From NCBI GenBank assembly GCA_047602365.1, contig JASGHM010000001.1, positions 1,364,001-1,428,000 on the forward strand: a stretch of DNA of 64,000 bases, given 5' to 3'. A program made the translations under genes and the position numbers. Of the stretch, positions 25,662 through 37,271 are shown in pieces; the first letter of the stretch is position 1; every line of letters begins with the position of its first letter. This DNA comes from Piscinibacter sp047602365. Lineage in GTDB: Bacteria > Pseudomonadota > Gammaproteobacteria > Burkholderiales > Burkholderiaceae_C. The notes under the pieces were generated by a model. The model was not told the origin of the DNA. It did no database searches and saw nothing but the letters and a program-made list of their open reading frames with translations.

Positions 25662-27714
25662 TCAGCGCTGCGCTTGCGCCTGCGCGCGCCGCGCCGCGAA
25701 GGCGACGAACCAGGGCACGCAGTCCGCGTTGGCCATCGCGTCGAGCTTGAACACCTGCTCGGGCGGCGTGCCCATCAGCAGCTTCTTGACCGGCAGCTCC
25801 ATCTTCTTGCCCGACAGCGTGCGCGGGATCGCGCTCACCTGGAAGATCTCGTTCGGCACGTGGCGCGCCGACAGCGCCTCCCGGATGGACTGGCGCAGGC
25901 GCCTGACCAGCGCCTCGTCGAGCGCCAGGCCCTCGCGCAGCACCACGAACAGCGGCATGTAGCTATCGCGGCCCAGGTACTCGAGGTCGACCACCAGGCT
26001 GTCCAGCACCTCGGGCTGGGCCTCCACCGCGCGATACAGCTCGGCCGTGCCCATGCGGATGCCGTGGCGGTTGATGGTGGCATCGCTGCGGCCGTAGATG
26101 ATCGCGCCGCCACGCGGCGTGATGCGGATCCAGTCGCCGTGGCGCCAGACCTCCGGGTACATGTCGAAGTACGAGTCACGGTAGCGTCGGCCGCCTTCGT
26201 CGTTCCAGAAGCGCAAGGGCATCGACGGCATCGGCTTCACGCAGACCAGCTCGCCGACCTCGTCGACCAGCGCGCGGCCGCGGCCTTGCGCATCGGGTTC
26301 GCTCCAGGCCTCGACCGCGGCGCCGAGGCAGCGCACCTGCATCTCGCCCTCGACCACCGGCAGCGTGATCAGCCCGCCGACGAAGGCGCCGGCGAAGTCG
26401 GTGCCGCCGGCGATCGGCGTCAGCCAGATGCGCTGCCCATCGACCTGGGGCATGTGGTCCCAGACCCAGTGGTAGCCGTCCACTGCGAGCGGCGAGCCGG
26501 TGGAGCCGATCGCGCGCAGCTTCGACAGGTCGGCCACCTTCGCCGGCGTGATGCCGGCCTTCAGGCAGTTGGCGTAGAAGGCCGCGCCGGCACCGAAGAA
26601 GGTCGCGCCGGCATCGGTGGCGAACTGCCAGATGGTGTTCAGGTCGGGCGCCGCGATGCGTCCGCCCGGGTTGCCGTCGTAGATGCACACGGTGGTGCCG
26701 CCGAGCAGCGCACCGGGCTGGGTGTTCCACATGATCCAGCCGGTCGAGCTGTACCAGTGGTAGCGGTCGCCGGTGTCGACGCTGGCACCGACGTTGTTGT
26801 GCAGCGAGCCCATCTTCAGCGCCTCGAGCATCACGCCGCCGTGGCCGTGCACGATGGGCTTGGGCAGGCCGGTGGTGCCGCTCGAGTAGACCACCCACAG
26901 CGGGTGGTCGAAGGGCAGCCACTCGGGCGCGAATTCGGCCTCGTTCGCCACCAGCGCGGCGAAGTCGTGCAGCGTGCGGCCGGGCGAGGCCAGCGCCGAG
27001 GCGTCGGCCGTTTCGTCGCGGTAGCGCAGCAGCACGGCGTGCTTCACGCTGGGCAGTTCGGCGAGCAGCTGGGCGAGCACCGGCAGGCGGTCGTGCTCGA
27101 CGCCGCCGTAGACATAGCCGTCGACGCCGATCAGCACCTTGGGCTCGATCTGGCGGAAGCGGTCGAGCACCGCCAGCGGGCCCATGTCGGGCGAGCACAC
27201 CGACCAGACCGCACCCAGGCTGGCCACGGCGAGGAAGGCGACGATGGTGTGCGGCGTGTTGGGCAGGAAGGCGCAGACCCGGTCGCCGCGCTGCACGCCC
27301 ATGCCGCGCAGCGCGGCGGCGAGCGAGGCCACCTGCGCGCGCAGCTCGCCCCAGCCCAGCTGCTGCATCTGCCCGCGCTCGCGCTGGCGCTCGTTCTGGA
27401 ACACGATGGCCGGATGGCCGGCCGCCTGCGCGGCATCGGCATGGCGCAGCACCTGGCGCGCGTAGTTGACCTGCGCGCCCTCGAACCAGCGCGCGCCGGG
27501 CATCACCGCCTCGCCGAGCACGCGCGCGTGCGGCGTCGGCGACTCGATGCCGAAGTAATCCCAGATCGAACCCCAGAAGGCCTCGAGGTCGTCGACCGAC
27601 CAGCGCCACATGCGCTCGTAGCCTTCGGTGGTCGTCGGGTCGAAATCGCAGCCCGCGATGCTCGGCCAGCCAGCGGGCATAACGAAGGATCCGCGGCTCG
27701 GGCAGGCTGGTCAT
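25662..27714 (-). pseudogene. Acetoacetyl-CoA ligase (acetoacetate-CoA synthetase), frameshifted near the start
   Basis: An ANL-superfamily acyl-CoA ligase that activates acetoacetate (or a similar short acid) with ATP and CoA. Motifs include GARWFEGAQVNYARQVL, VVYSSGTTGLPKPIVHGHGG, YGRSDATINRHGIRMGTAEL and the C-terminal Lys region RTLSGKKMELPVKK. The natural N-terminus MTSLPEPRILRYARWLAEHR starts at ATG 27714 after GAGG, but the rest (DFDPTTTEGYERMWRWSVDD) is one frame over. Removing one A of the AAA at 27643-27645 joins both into about 683 residues. Without correction a protein could start only at 27680. Follows the third binding-protein gene on the same strand. Confidence 0.85.
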
Positions 27715-27796
27715 GACAGCCTCGTACGGCGTCGGCCGTAGGGATTGGGCGGCTTGGAGCGGCGGCGCTCGGCGCTGGATCTGATTTCCGGGACGT

Positions 27797-29603
27797 TCAT
27801 TGGCTTGTCTCCATGTCGACCCCGGTGCAGACCCAGGTGTCGCGTGCGAACGGGTGGCGCCAGAAGCCGCGCACGCGCGGCTGCAGCAGGTCGTTCACGA
27901 TGGTGTGCAGGTGCGCCTTGTAGGGCATGTGCGCGACCATCAGGTTCTTGCCTTCGCGCATCAGCGCATCACGCTCGGGCCCGTCGGGCAGCACGCTCTG
28001 GCGCTCGAAGACGCGGTCGAACGCGGGCAGCGCGAAGCGGGCGTCGTTCGACTCGTTGGCGTTCGGCCCGTAGGCGATGCCGAGGAAGAAGCCACCGTCT
28101 GGCGACTGCGCCACCCAGCTGTAGCCCCACATCATCAGCGTCGCGGCGCGGCTGCGCTTGAGCAGGTCGGGCCAGGTGGCGAGGTCGAACTCGATGCGCA
28201 GGCCCGACACGCGCCATCTGCTTGCGCCACAGTTCGTTCTGGCGGCGCGACAGCTGGCTGGTGGTCGACGACAGGCGCAGCACCAGCGGCGAGCCGTCGG
28301 GCATCTCGCGCCAGCCGTCGCCGTCGCGGTCGAGGTAGCCGTGCAGGTCGAGCAGCGCCTTGGCGCGGGCCGGGTCGTGCTGGCCCATCTCGCTGCGGTA
28401 GCCGGGCTCGTAGCCCGAGGTGAAGGGCGGCACGGTCGACTGCGCCGGAATGCCCTGGCCGTGGCGGATCAGGCGCAGCTCCTCCTCGCTGTCATAGGCC
28501 AGCGCGACGGCGCGGCGCAGCGCCACCTTGTCGGGCGTGTAGCCACCGACCACCGGGTTCAGCATGTTGAAGTAGGTCATCAGCATGTCCGACTGCGGCA
28601 CACGCTGCAGGCGCACGCCGCGCCGCGCCAGGTGCGGCGCGAGCGCTCCGCCGGGCACGCCCACCGGCACGAAGTCCACCGGCAGCTCGAGGTGGTCCAG
28701 CGAGCCGTCGAGAAAGGCCAGCCAGCGCGGCTGCGACTCCTCGATCACGGCGATGTCGATGCGGTCGACCAGCGGCAGGCGCCGGCCCTTGAGCTGCTCG
28801 GCGATGGCCTGCGCCTGCACGTCGCCCTCCGCAGGGGCGCCGGCGAAGACACGCTCGCGGTAGCGCGGGTTGCGCAGCAGCTCGATGCGCGAGCTGCGCC
28901 GCCAGGCGCCGAGCATGAAGGCGCCGGTGCCCACCGGGTGGGCGGCGATGTCGGCACCATAGGCCTCCACCACCTCGCGCGCGATCGCGCCGGCCAGGCC
29001 GGTCTGCGCGAACAGGTAGGCGAAACGCGGCCCCGGCCGGGCCAGGCGCACGCGGAAGCGGTAGCGGTCGAGCGTGCGGATGCCGTCGACCTCGCGGTCG
29101 TAGTCGAACGGCTTCTTCTCCTTGATGGCACGCTCGCGCAGCTCGCTCAGGCCCAGCACGCCGGCGTTCTCCCACAGGTAGAGCAGCTCGCTGTTGTTGC
29201 GCGGGTCGTAGTAGCGCTTGACCGCGTAGACGTAGTCCTGCGCCACCAGCTCGCGCGGCCGGCCCTTGAACGCCGGGTCGTCGGCGAAGAAGATGCCCGG
29301 GCGGATGCGGAAGGTGAAGCTGCGGAAGTCGTCCTCGACCTCGGGCAGCGCCTCGGCGGTCAGCGGCACCATCGTCACCGGCCGCGCCAGGTGGTCGTAG
29401 GTCAGCGGCGACTCGAAGATGCAGGCGGCGACGCGGTTGGAGTTCTCGTCGCCGATGGCCACCGGGTCGAAGCCGGTCTCGGCGACGCGGAAGGCCACGC
29501 GCAGCGTGTTGTCGCGCGGAGTGTCTCGGCCTGCGGCCGCAGGCGCGAGGCCGGCCCCCGCCAGCATCGCGGCGGAAGCGCCGAGCCAGTCGCGCCGCTT
29601 CAT
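27797..29603 (-). pseudogene. Oligopeptide ABC transporter binding protein 3, frameshifted
   Basis: The third of three tandem family-5 solute-binding proteins. It starts MKRRDWLGASAAMLAGAGLA, a Tat-like signal, and matches its paralogues (VAETGFDPVAIGDENSNR, FADDPAFKGRPRELVAQDYV). After ELWRKQMARVG the frame breaks; homology resumes one frame over as LRIEFDLATWPDLLKRSRAA and runs to the stop at 27797. Removing one C of the CCC at 28203-28205 gives 601 residues, the same size as the other two. The gene is otherwise intact, so the indel is recent or an error. It follows paralogue 2 by 20 bases. Confidence 0.85.
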
Positions 29604-29623
29604 CGTCACGACAGCGCGCCGCC

Positions 29624-31438
29624 TCAGCGGGTCGGCGGCCGGGTCGCCGCGTCGATGTCGACGTACTGCCAGAAGCGGTTGCCGTACAGCGGGCGCCGGT
29701 AGCCGCTCAGCCAGGGCTGGGTGAGGTCGGTGATCACCCGGTGCACGTTGTACTTGTGCGGCGCCAGCGCCTGCACGATGCGCTGCGCCTCGCGCAGCAG
29801 CGCCAGCCGCTCCGGGCCGTCGGGCAGCTCCTGCATGCGCTGGTAGAGCGCGTCGAAGCGCTCGTCGTGGAAGCGCGCCAGGTTCTGCCCGCCGGCGGCC
29901 GGGCCGTAGAGGATCTGCAGCGCGGTCTGCGAGTCGGGCTCGCTGGCCGAGTAGCCGAGCTGCCAGATCATCAGCTGGCCGGCACGCGCCATCTTCAGCT
30001 GCTCGGGCCACTGGCCCTTGAGGATCTTCAGGCGCAGCCCGATGGCGTCCATGTTCTTCTTCCACAGCTCGTCGAACTGGCGCGACAGGTCGTCGGGCTG
30101 GGTGGCGTACTCCAGCACCAGCGGCTTGCCGTCGGGCGTCTCGCGCCAGCCGTCGCCGTCGCGGTCGACGTAGCCGTACAGGTCGAGCAGCGCCTTGGCA
30201 CGCGCCGGGTCGAAGTCGCTGTTCTCGGTCTTCAGTTGCGCGTCGTAGCCCCAGGTGCCCGGCGCCACCACGGTCTGCGCCGGCACGCCCTGGCCGCGGC
30301 GGATGCTGTTGATCTCGCGCCAGACGTCGGTGCCCAGCGAGATCGCCCGGCGCAGCGCGACCTTCTCCGCCGTGTAGCCGCCGACCAGCGGGTCCTCCAT
30401 GTTGAAGTAGTACATCGTGCGGTCGGGGTTGACGATGCGCTGCAGCCCGATGCCGCGCTTGGCCAGGTTGGGTGCCAGCCTGCCGTTGGGTGCCGCCGCG
30501 TTGGCGAACTCCAGCGGCACCGCGAGCAGGTCGAACTGCGCGTTGAGGAAGGCCAGCCAGCGCGGCTGGCTGACCTCGATGATGCTGACCTCGACGCGGT
30601 CGATCATCGGCAGCGTGCGGCCGCGGAAGCGCGCCAGCAGCGCCTGGCCTTCGGCGTCGTCGGCGGTCGGCGTGACCATCTCCTCGTACTGCACGCGGCG
30701 GAAGTCCGGGTTGCGCTCGAGCACGATCAGCGAGCTGCGCCGCCACGGCCCCAGCTTGAACGGCCCGGTGCCGACCGGGTGGGCCATGATCTGGTCGCCG
30801 TAGAACTCGACCACCTCGCGCGCCACCGCGCCGATCAGGTCGTTCTGCGCGATGGTGTAGAGGAAGCGCGGCCGCGGCTTCTCGAGGCGGAACTGCAGCG
30901 TGTAGCGGTCGAGCACGCGCAGGCCCTCGACCGGCGCGTCGTAGTCGAACTTCGTCTTGTTCTTCAGCGCCGCCGCGCGCAGCGCCTCGACGCCGATCAC
31001 GCCTTCCTCGGCGAAGGGGCTGTAGTTCGGGCTCTTGTTGACCGGGTCGAAGTGGCGCTTCCACGAGTAGGCGAAGTCCTGCGCCACCAGCTCGCGCTTC
31101 TGGCCCTTGAAGGCCGGGTCGTCGGCGAAGTAGATGCCCGGCTTGATGCGGATCGTCCAGGTGCGGAAGTCGTCGCTGACCTGCGGCATGCCTTCGGCGA
31201 CGTTGGGCCGCACGAGGAAGGGCCGCGCCAGGTGGTCGTACATGTACAGCGCGTCGAACACATGCGCGGTGACGGTGCGCGAGTAGATGTCGTTGATCTG
31301 CGCCGGGTCGAAGCCGGTCTCGGCGATCGGGAAGGCGTAGCGCAGCACCTTGGGTGCCTGCGCCGCGGCCGCCAGCGGCAGCAGCGTGGCCAGCAGCAGC
31401 GCCGCCGCACGCGCGAGCCAACGTGGACGCAGGCTCAT
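29624..31438 (-). CDS. Oligopeptide ABC transporter binding protein 2
   Basis: A 604-residue periplasmic solute-binding protein of family 5 (DppA/OppA type). The signal peptide is MSLRPRWLARAAALLLATLL with cleavage near AAAQA. The family signature VLRYAFPIAETGFDPAQIND and AHPVGTGPFKLGPWRRSSLI are present. Its start overlaps the stop of paralogue 1 (ATGA at 31436-31439), so they are translationally coupled. It presumably delivers peptides or peptide-like compounds to the permease encoded divergently from 33414. The ligand is not known. Confidence 0.9.
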   Translation of the reverse strand: MSLRPRWLARAAALLLATLLPLAAAAQAPKVLRYAFPIAETGFDPAQINDIYSRTVTAHVFDALYMYDHLARPFLVRPNVAEGMPQVSDDFRTWTIRIKPGIYFADDPAFKGQKRELVAQDFAYSWKRHFDPVNKSPNYSPFAEEGVIGVEALRAAALKNKTKFDYDAPVEGLRVLDRYTLQFRLEKPRPRFLYTIAQNDLIGAVAREVVEFYGDQIMAHPVGTGPFKLGPWRRSSLIVLERNPDFRRVQYEEMVTPTADDAEGQALLARFRGRTLPMIDRVEVSIIEVSQPRWLAFLNAQFDLLAVPLEFANAAAPNGRLAPNLAKRGIGLQRIVNPDRTMYYFNMEDPLVGGYTAEKVALRRAISLGTDVWREINSIRRGQGVPAQTVVAPGTWGYDAQLKTENSDFDPARAKALLDLYGYVDRDGDGWRETPDGKPLVLEYATQPDDLSRQFDELWKKNMDAIGLRLKILKGQWPEQLKMARAGQLMIWQLGYSASEPDSQTALQILYGPAAGGQNLARFHDERFDALYQRMQELPDGPERLALLREAQRIVQALAPHKYNVHRVITDLTQPWLSGYRRPLYGNRFWQYVDIDAATRPPTR

Positions 31439-33264
31439 CACGGCGCCTCCCGCGCACGGATCGCCGGGTCGACGTCGAGGAACTTGAAGAACTCGCGCAC
31501 GAAGGGGTTGCGCCGGAAGCCGAGCACCCAGGGCTGCATCAGGTCGGTGGCGATGCGGTGGCCGGCCAGCTTGTAGGGCACGTAGGCCACCATCAGCTTG
31601 CTCGCCTCTTCCATGACCTGCTGACGTTCGGGCCCGTCGGGCATCTCCTTCTGCTTCACGTACAGCGCGTTGAATGCCGGCAGGTCGAAGCGCGCATGGT
31701 TGGCGCCACCCTTGTTCGGCCCGTAGGCCAGCGCCAGGAAGGTGTCGCCGTCCGGCGTGGTGGCCGACCAGGCCACGCCCCACATCATCAGCTTGCCGGC
31801 GCGCGAGGCCTTCAGGTTCTCCGGCCACTTGGCGACCTTGAAGACGATCTTCAGCCCGACCGCCTTCATGCCCTTCTCCCACAGCTCGGTGAGCTGGCGG
31901 CTCAGCTGGTCGGGCTGGGTGGCGTACTCCAGCACCAGCGGCGAGCCGTCGGGCTGCTCGCGCCAGCCGTCGCCGTCGCGGTCGACGTAGCCGTACAGGT
32001 CGAGCAGCGCGCGGGCACGTGCCGGGTCGTGGTCGCTCATCGAGGTCTTCAGCGACGGGTCGTAGCCGAAGGCCAGCGGCGCGATCGCCGTCTGCGCGGG
32101 GATCGACTGCGACTTGCGCACCAGGCGGATCTCCTGGTCGACGTCGTAGGCCAGCGCGATCGCCCGGCGCAGCGCCACCTTCTCCGGCGTATAGCCGCCG
32201 ACCACCGGGTTGTCCTGGTTGAACAGCGCGGCCAGCGTGATGTCGACCAGCGGCGCCCGGTCCATCGTGATGCCGCGCTTGGCGAGGTTGGGCGCCAGCT
32301 GGTTGTTCGGGATCGCCACCGGCGCGAACTCGCTGGGCAGGCGCTCCATCAGGTCGGTCTGGCCGTTGAGGAAGGACAGCCAGCGCGGCTGCGCCTCCTC
32401 GATGATGACGATCTCGACGCGGTCGAGCATCGGCATGCGGCGGCCCTTGAGCTGCGCGGCGATGGCCATCGAGCGCGGGTCGTCGGCCGGGGCCTGCTCG
32501 TCGTAGCGCTCGTCGCGGAATCCGGCGTTGCGCTCGAGCACGATCTTCGAGCTGCGCCGCCATTCGGCCAGCCGGAACGGCCCGGTGCCCACCGGGTGCT
32601 CCATGATCTTGTCGGCGTAGGCCTCGACCACCTCGCGCGCCATCGCGCCGTAGTTGCCGGCGTCGGTCATGATCTCCTGGTGGAAGCGTGGCGCCGGCTC
32701 GGCCAGCCGGACCTGGAAGGTGTAGCGGTCCAGCGCGCGCAGGCCCTCGACTTCCTGGTCGTAGGGGAAGGGCGTCTTGTCCTTCAGCACCTGGCGGCGC
32801 AGCTCCGACAGGCCGAGGATCTTGGCGTTCTCCAGCCGGTACAGGTTGGGGCTGTTCCACCTCGGGTCGTAGTGGCGCTTCAGGCTGTAGACATAGTCCT
32901 GCGCGACCAGCTCGCGGCGCTGGCCCTTGAACGCCGGGTCGTCGGCGAAGAAGGTGCCCGGCTTGAGGCGGAAGGTGAAGGTGCGGAAGTCGGCGCTGAT
33001 GGTCGGCATCTCGGCCGCGGTGTTCGGCTTGAGCTTGAACGGCCGGGCCAGGAAGTCGAAGGCCAGCGGCGTCTCGAAGATGCCGGCGGCGACGGTGCGC
33101 GAGTACAGGTCGGAGATCTGCGCCGGGTCGAAGCCGGTCTCGGCGATCGGGAAGGCATAACGCAGCACGCGCGCCTGCGCATCGGCGGCGGGGGCCTTCT
33201 GGGCCACCGCGCAGCTGCAGGTCAGCGCGAGGATCAGGGCCCGGGTCAGGGCACGCAGGAACAT
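31438..33264 (-). CDS. Oligopeptide ABC transporter binding protein 1
   Basis: A 608-residue family-5 solute-binding protein, first in the three-gene run. The start ATG at 33264 has GAGGAG upstream and opens the signal peptide MFLRALTRALILALTCSCAV. The mature protein shares VLRYAFPIAETGFDPAQISD with paralogue 2 and EHPVGTGPFRLAEWRRSSKI with both. It is divergent from the oppB-like gene across a 149-base shared promoter region. The three paralogues probably widen the ligand range of one transporter. Confidence 0.9.
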   Translation of the reverse strand: MFLRALTRALILALTCSCAVAQKAPAADAQARVLRYAFPIAETGFDPAQISDLYSRTVAAGIFETPLAFDFLARPFKLKPNTAAEMPTISADFRTFTFRLKPGTFFADDPAFKGQRRELVAQDYVYSLKRHYDPRWNSPNLYRLENAKILGLSELRRQVLKDKTPFPYDQEVEGLRALDRYTFQVRLAEPAPRFHQEIMTDAGNYGAMAREVVEAYADKIMEHPVGTGPFRLAEWRRSSKIVLERNAGFRDERYDEQAPADDPRSMAIAAQLKGRRMPMLDRVEIVIIEEAQPRWLSFLNGQTDLMERLPSEFAPVAIPNNQLAPNLAKRGITMDRAPLVDITLAALFNQDNPVVGGYTPEKVALRRAIALAYDVDQEIRLVRKSQSIPAQTAIAPLAFGYDPSLKTSMSDHDPARARALLDLYGYVDRDGDGWREQPDGSPLVLEYATQPDQLSRQLTELWEKGMKAVGLKIVFKVAKWPENLKASRAGKLMMWGVAWSATTPDGDTFLALAYGPNKGGANHARFDLPAFNALYVKQKEMPDGPERQQVMEEASKLMVAYVPYKLAGHRIATDLMQPWVLGFRRNPFVREFFKFLDVDPAIRAREAP

Positions 33265-33309
33265 TGCTTCGTCTCCTCGGTTCAACGTCGCACGGAGTTT
33301 ATGAGCGGA

Positions 33310-33325
33310 TGGCATGCGAGTTGCG
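33310..33325 (+). promoter_or_regulatory. Sigma-54-like -24/-12 element before oppB-like gene
   Basis: TGGCATGCGAGTTGCG matches the sigma-54 pattern TGGCACG-N4-TTGCW with GG at 33311-33312 and GC at 33323-33324, ten bases between them. The predicted start is near 33336, leaving a 78-base leader. The same segment read on the minus strand (GGCACGCAACTCGC) also keeps GG-N10-GC, towards the binding-protein genes. It is also a near palindrome, so an operator is an alternative. Downstream at 33348-33372 an 8-bp stem (CCGGGGCG/CGCCCCGG) lies in the leader. Confidence 0.4.
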
Positions 33326-33413
33326 TGCCGGGTCACGAGGGCAAACACCGGGGCGGGGGCATTTCGCCCCGGCCCTAGACTCGCGCCTGCATTTCCCTGG
33401 AGTTCCTTCGCGC

Positions 33414-34352
33414 ATGGCGGCTTACCTGATCCGGCGCCTGTGGCAGATGATCCCGACGCTGATCGGCGTCGTGCTGCTGGTGTTCTTCCTCTTCAAGGCC
33501 TTCGGCGGCGATCCCGCCGAGATCCTCGGCGGGCTGTCGGCCTCGCCGGAGCAGATCGACGCGATCCGCCAGCAGCTCGGGCTGAACGAGCCGTGGTGGG
33601 TGCAGCTGGGCATCTTCCTCAAGCAGATCGCCACCTTCGACTGGGGGCGCAGCTGGGCGACCAACGAATCGGTGGCCAACCTGTTCGCGACCCGCCTGCC
33701 GGCGACGCTGACGGTGATGGTGCCGATCCTGATCCTCGACACGCTGCTGGCGATCCCCATCGCGCTGCTGGTGGCCTACCTGCGCGGCTCGCTGACCGAC
33801 CGCACGATCATGGTGGCGACCACCGTCGCGCTGTCGATCTCCTTCCTGGTCTACGTGATCGTCGGCCAGTACGTGTTCGCCTTCCAGCTCGGCTGGTTCC
33901 CGGTACAGGGCTGGACCGACAGCGTGGCGACCAACCTGCTCGTCTACAGCCCGCTGCCGGTGCTGCTGGCGGTGATGGTCGGCATCGCGCCGCAGACGCG
34001 GCTGTACCGCACCTTCTTCCTCGACGAGATCGGCCAGGACTACGTGCGCACCGCACGCGCCAAGGGCCTGACCGAGCCGCGCATCCTGCTCACCCACGTG
34101 ATGCGCAACGCGATGATCCCGATCCTCACCAATGTCGCGGTGTCGCTGCCCGGCATCTTCGTCGGCTCCTTCCTGATCGAGGTGTTCTTCTCGATCCCGG
34201 GCCTCGGCCGCGAGGTGCTGCTGGCGGTCAACCGCAGCGACTACCCGGTGATCCAGGCGGTCACCGTCTACCTGGCCGTCATCACGATGGTCGTCAACCT
34301 GCTCACCGACGTGCTCTACAAGCTGGTCGACCCCCGGGTGGTGCTGAAATGA
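33414..34352 (+). CDS. Oligopeptide ABC transporter permease, OppB/DppB type
   Basis: A 312-residue inner-membrane permease with six predicted spans. It begins MAAYLIRRLWQMIPTLIGVV, the usual OppB start, and contains the coupling (EAA) loop YVRTARAKGLTEPRILLTHV near residue 215. The stop overlaps the next start (ATGA at 34349-34352). It forms the channel with the OppC-like protein; three binding proteins are encoded divergently. Confidence 0.93.
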   Translation: MAAYLIRRLWQMIPTLIGVVLLVFFLFKAFGGDPAEILGGLSASPEQIDAIRQQLGLNEPWWVQLGIFLKQIATFDWGRSWATNESVANLFATRLPATLTVMVPILILDTLLAIPIALLVAYLRGSLTDRTIMVATTVALSISFLVYVIVGQYVFAFQLGWFPVQGWTDSVATNLLVYSPLPVLLAVMVGIAPQTRLYRTFFLDEIGQDYVRTARAKGLTEPRILLTHVMRNAMIPILTNVAVSLPGIFVGSFLIEVFFSIPGLGREVLLAVNRSDYPVIQAVTVYLAVITMVVNLLTDVLYKLVDPRVVLK

Positions 34353-35398
34353 GCGCCGTCCTGACGATGCCCCCGGCTGCCGCCGGCTCGCGCTCCGAAG
34401 GCGTCTGGGCCGCCGCCTGGCGCCGCTTCAAGGGCGACCGCGTCGGCATGGTCGCGATGCTGATCGTCGCCGCCTTCGCGCTGCTGATGGTCGCCGCGGC
34501 GCTGAAGCTGGTCGCCGGCGACTGGCAGAAGGAGGTCGGCGTGCCCAACGCACCGCCGGGCTTCATGGGCCCGGCCGCGAAGCAGACGAACGCGGCCATC
34601 CCGGTGCCCACCGGCCCGAACGTCGACATCTCCGCGGTCGACCCGCTGGCGCCGCGCTACGCCGAATGGGCCGAGCTGGCCAAGAAGTACCAGACCACCG
34701 AGGCGGCCCGGCGCGAGACGCTGCCCTTCGGCGGCGACCGCCTCGGCCGCGACGTGCTGGCCAAGGCGATCAAGGGCGCCGAGATCTCGGTGTTCGTCGG
34801 CGTCGCCGCCGCCATCGTCGCCACGCTGATCGGCACCGTGCTGGGCGCGCTGGCCGGCTTCTTCGGCGGCCGGCTGGGCGACTTCCTCGAGTGGGTCTAC
34901 AACGTGTTCACGTCGATCCCCGGCATCCTGCTGATCTTCGCGTTTGCGGCGGTGGCCGGGCGCGGCGTGCAGTCGGTGGTGCTGATCCTCGGCCTGACCG
35001 GCTGGACCGGCATCTACCGGCTGGTGCGCGCCGAGTTCCTCAAGCACTCGGTGCGCGAGTACGTGCGCGCCGCCGAGGCGATCGGCGCCAGCACCGGCTC
35101 GCGCATCTTCCGCCACATCCTGCCCAACGTCAGCCACGTGATCCTGGTGCAGCTGTCCATCCTCGTCGTCGGCTTCATCAAGGCCGAGGTGATCCTGTCC
35201 TACCTGGGCCTGGGCGTCAGCGTCGACCAGGTGAGCTGGGGCACGATGCTGGCCGAGGCGCAGAGCGAACTGATCCTCGGCCACTGGTGGCAGCTGGTCG
35301 CCGCGACGGCCTTCATGGCGGTGTTCGTCACCGCCTTCTCGCTGATGACCGACGCGCTGCGCGACGCGCTCGATCCGAAGCTGCGCGGCGCGGAGTAA
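34349..35398 (+). CDS. Oligopeptide ABC transporter permease, OppC/DppC type
   Basis: A 349-residue permease. A first membrane span (VAMLIVAAFALLMVAAALKL) is followed by a periplasmic loop of about 80 residues longer than in many OppC proteins, then LPFGGDRLGRDVLAKAIKGA, four or five more spans, and the EAA loop YVRAAEAIGASTGSRIFRHI. The gene overlaps oppB by four bases and precedes the ATPase gene by four, so the three form one transcript. Confidence 0.92.
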   Translation: MSAVLTMPPAAAGSRSEGVWAAAWRRFKGDRVGMVAMLIVAAFALLMVAAALKLVAGDWQKEVGVPNAPPGFMGPAAKQTNAAIPVPTGPNVDISAVDPLAPRYAEWAELAKKYQTTEAARRETLPFGGDRLGRDVLAKAIKGAEISVFVGVAAAIVATLIGTVLGALAGFFGGRLGDFLEWVYNVFTSIPGILLIFAFAAVAGRGVQSVVLILGLTGWTGIYRLVRAEFLKHSVREYVRAAEAIGASTGSRIFRHILPNVSHVILVQLSILVVGFIKAEVILSYLGLGVSVDQVSWGTMLAEAQSELILGHWWQLVAATAFMAVFVTAFSLMTDALRDALDPKLRGAE

Positions 35399-35402
35399 GA
35401 CG

Positions 35403-37103
<1,701 letters not shown>

Positions 37104-37106
37104 CGC

Positions 37107-37130
37107 GGTCGCGGCCCGCCGGCCGCGACC
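37107..37130 (+). terminator. Perfect 10-bp hairpin after the ABC operon
   Basis: GGTCGCGGCC-CGCC-GGCCGCGACC forms a perfect 10-bp stem with a 4-base loop 4 bases after the stop of the double-ATPase gene. It is not followed by a T run, so it may be a transcript-end or processing hairpin rather than a fully intrinsic terminator. Confidence 0.6.
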
Positions 37131-37255
37131 AATCGTGTCGGGCTTGTATCGAAGCACTTACATATCGGCCGAATTTCGAAAGTGGGCGCTCAGCGCCGCT
37201 TCCAAAACCGGTCGCTTTCCGTGACTTTTCACACGGGCATTTGGCCGCACCGGGA

Positions 37256-37271
37256 TGGCACGCTCGTTGCG
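37256..37271 (+). promoter_or_regulatory. Sigma-54-like promoter of the small-ORF unit
   Basis: TGGCACGCTCGTTGCG matches the sigma-54 consensus TGGCACG-N4-TTGCW at every position except the last. GG is at 37257-37258 and GC at 37269-37270 with exactly ten bases between. The predicted start is near 37282, 66 bases before the first small ORF. Two imperfect inverted repeats upstream (CCGTG-N8-CACGG at 37219-37236; CACTT/AAGTG at 37155-37184) could be activator sites. No sigma-54 activator gene is nearby. Confidence 0.55.

Noticed and set aside
23769..27716. A 1315-codon plus-strand open frame spanning the RTX and ligase genes
   Set aside because: It is antisense to two well-supported genes, is Arg/Ala/Gln/Val-rich without family motifs, and arises from high third-position G/C.
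28158..33378. Long plus-strand open frames opposite the three binding proteins
   Set aside because: They mirror the paralogues and resemble each other only because the sense genes do.
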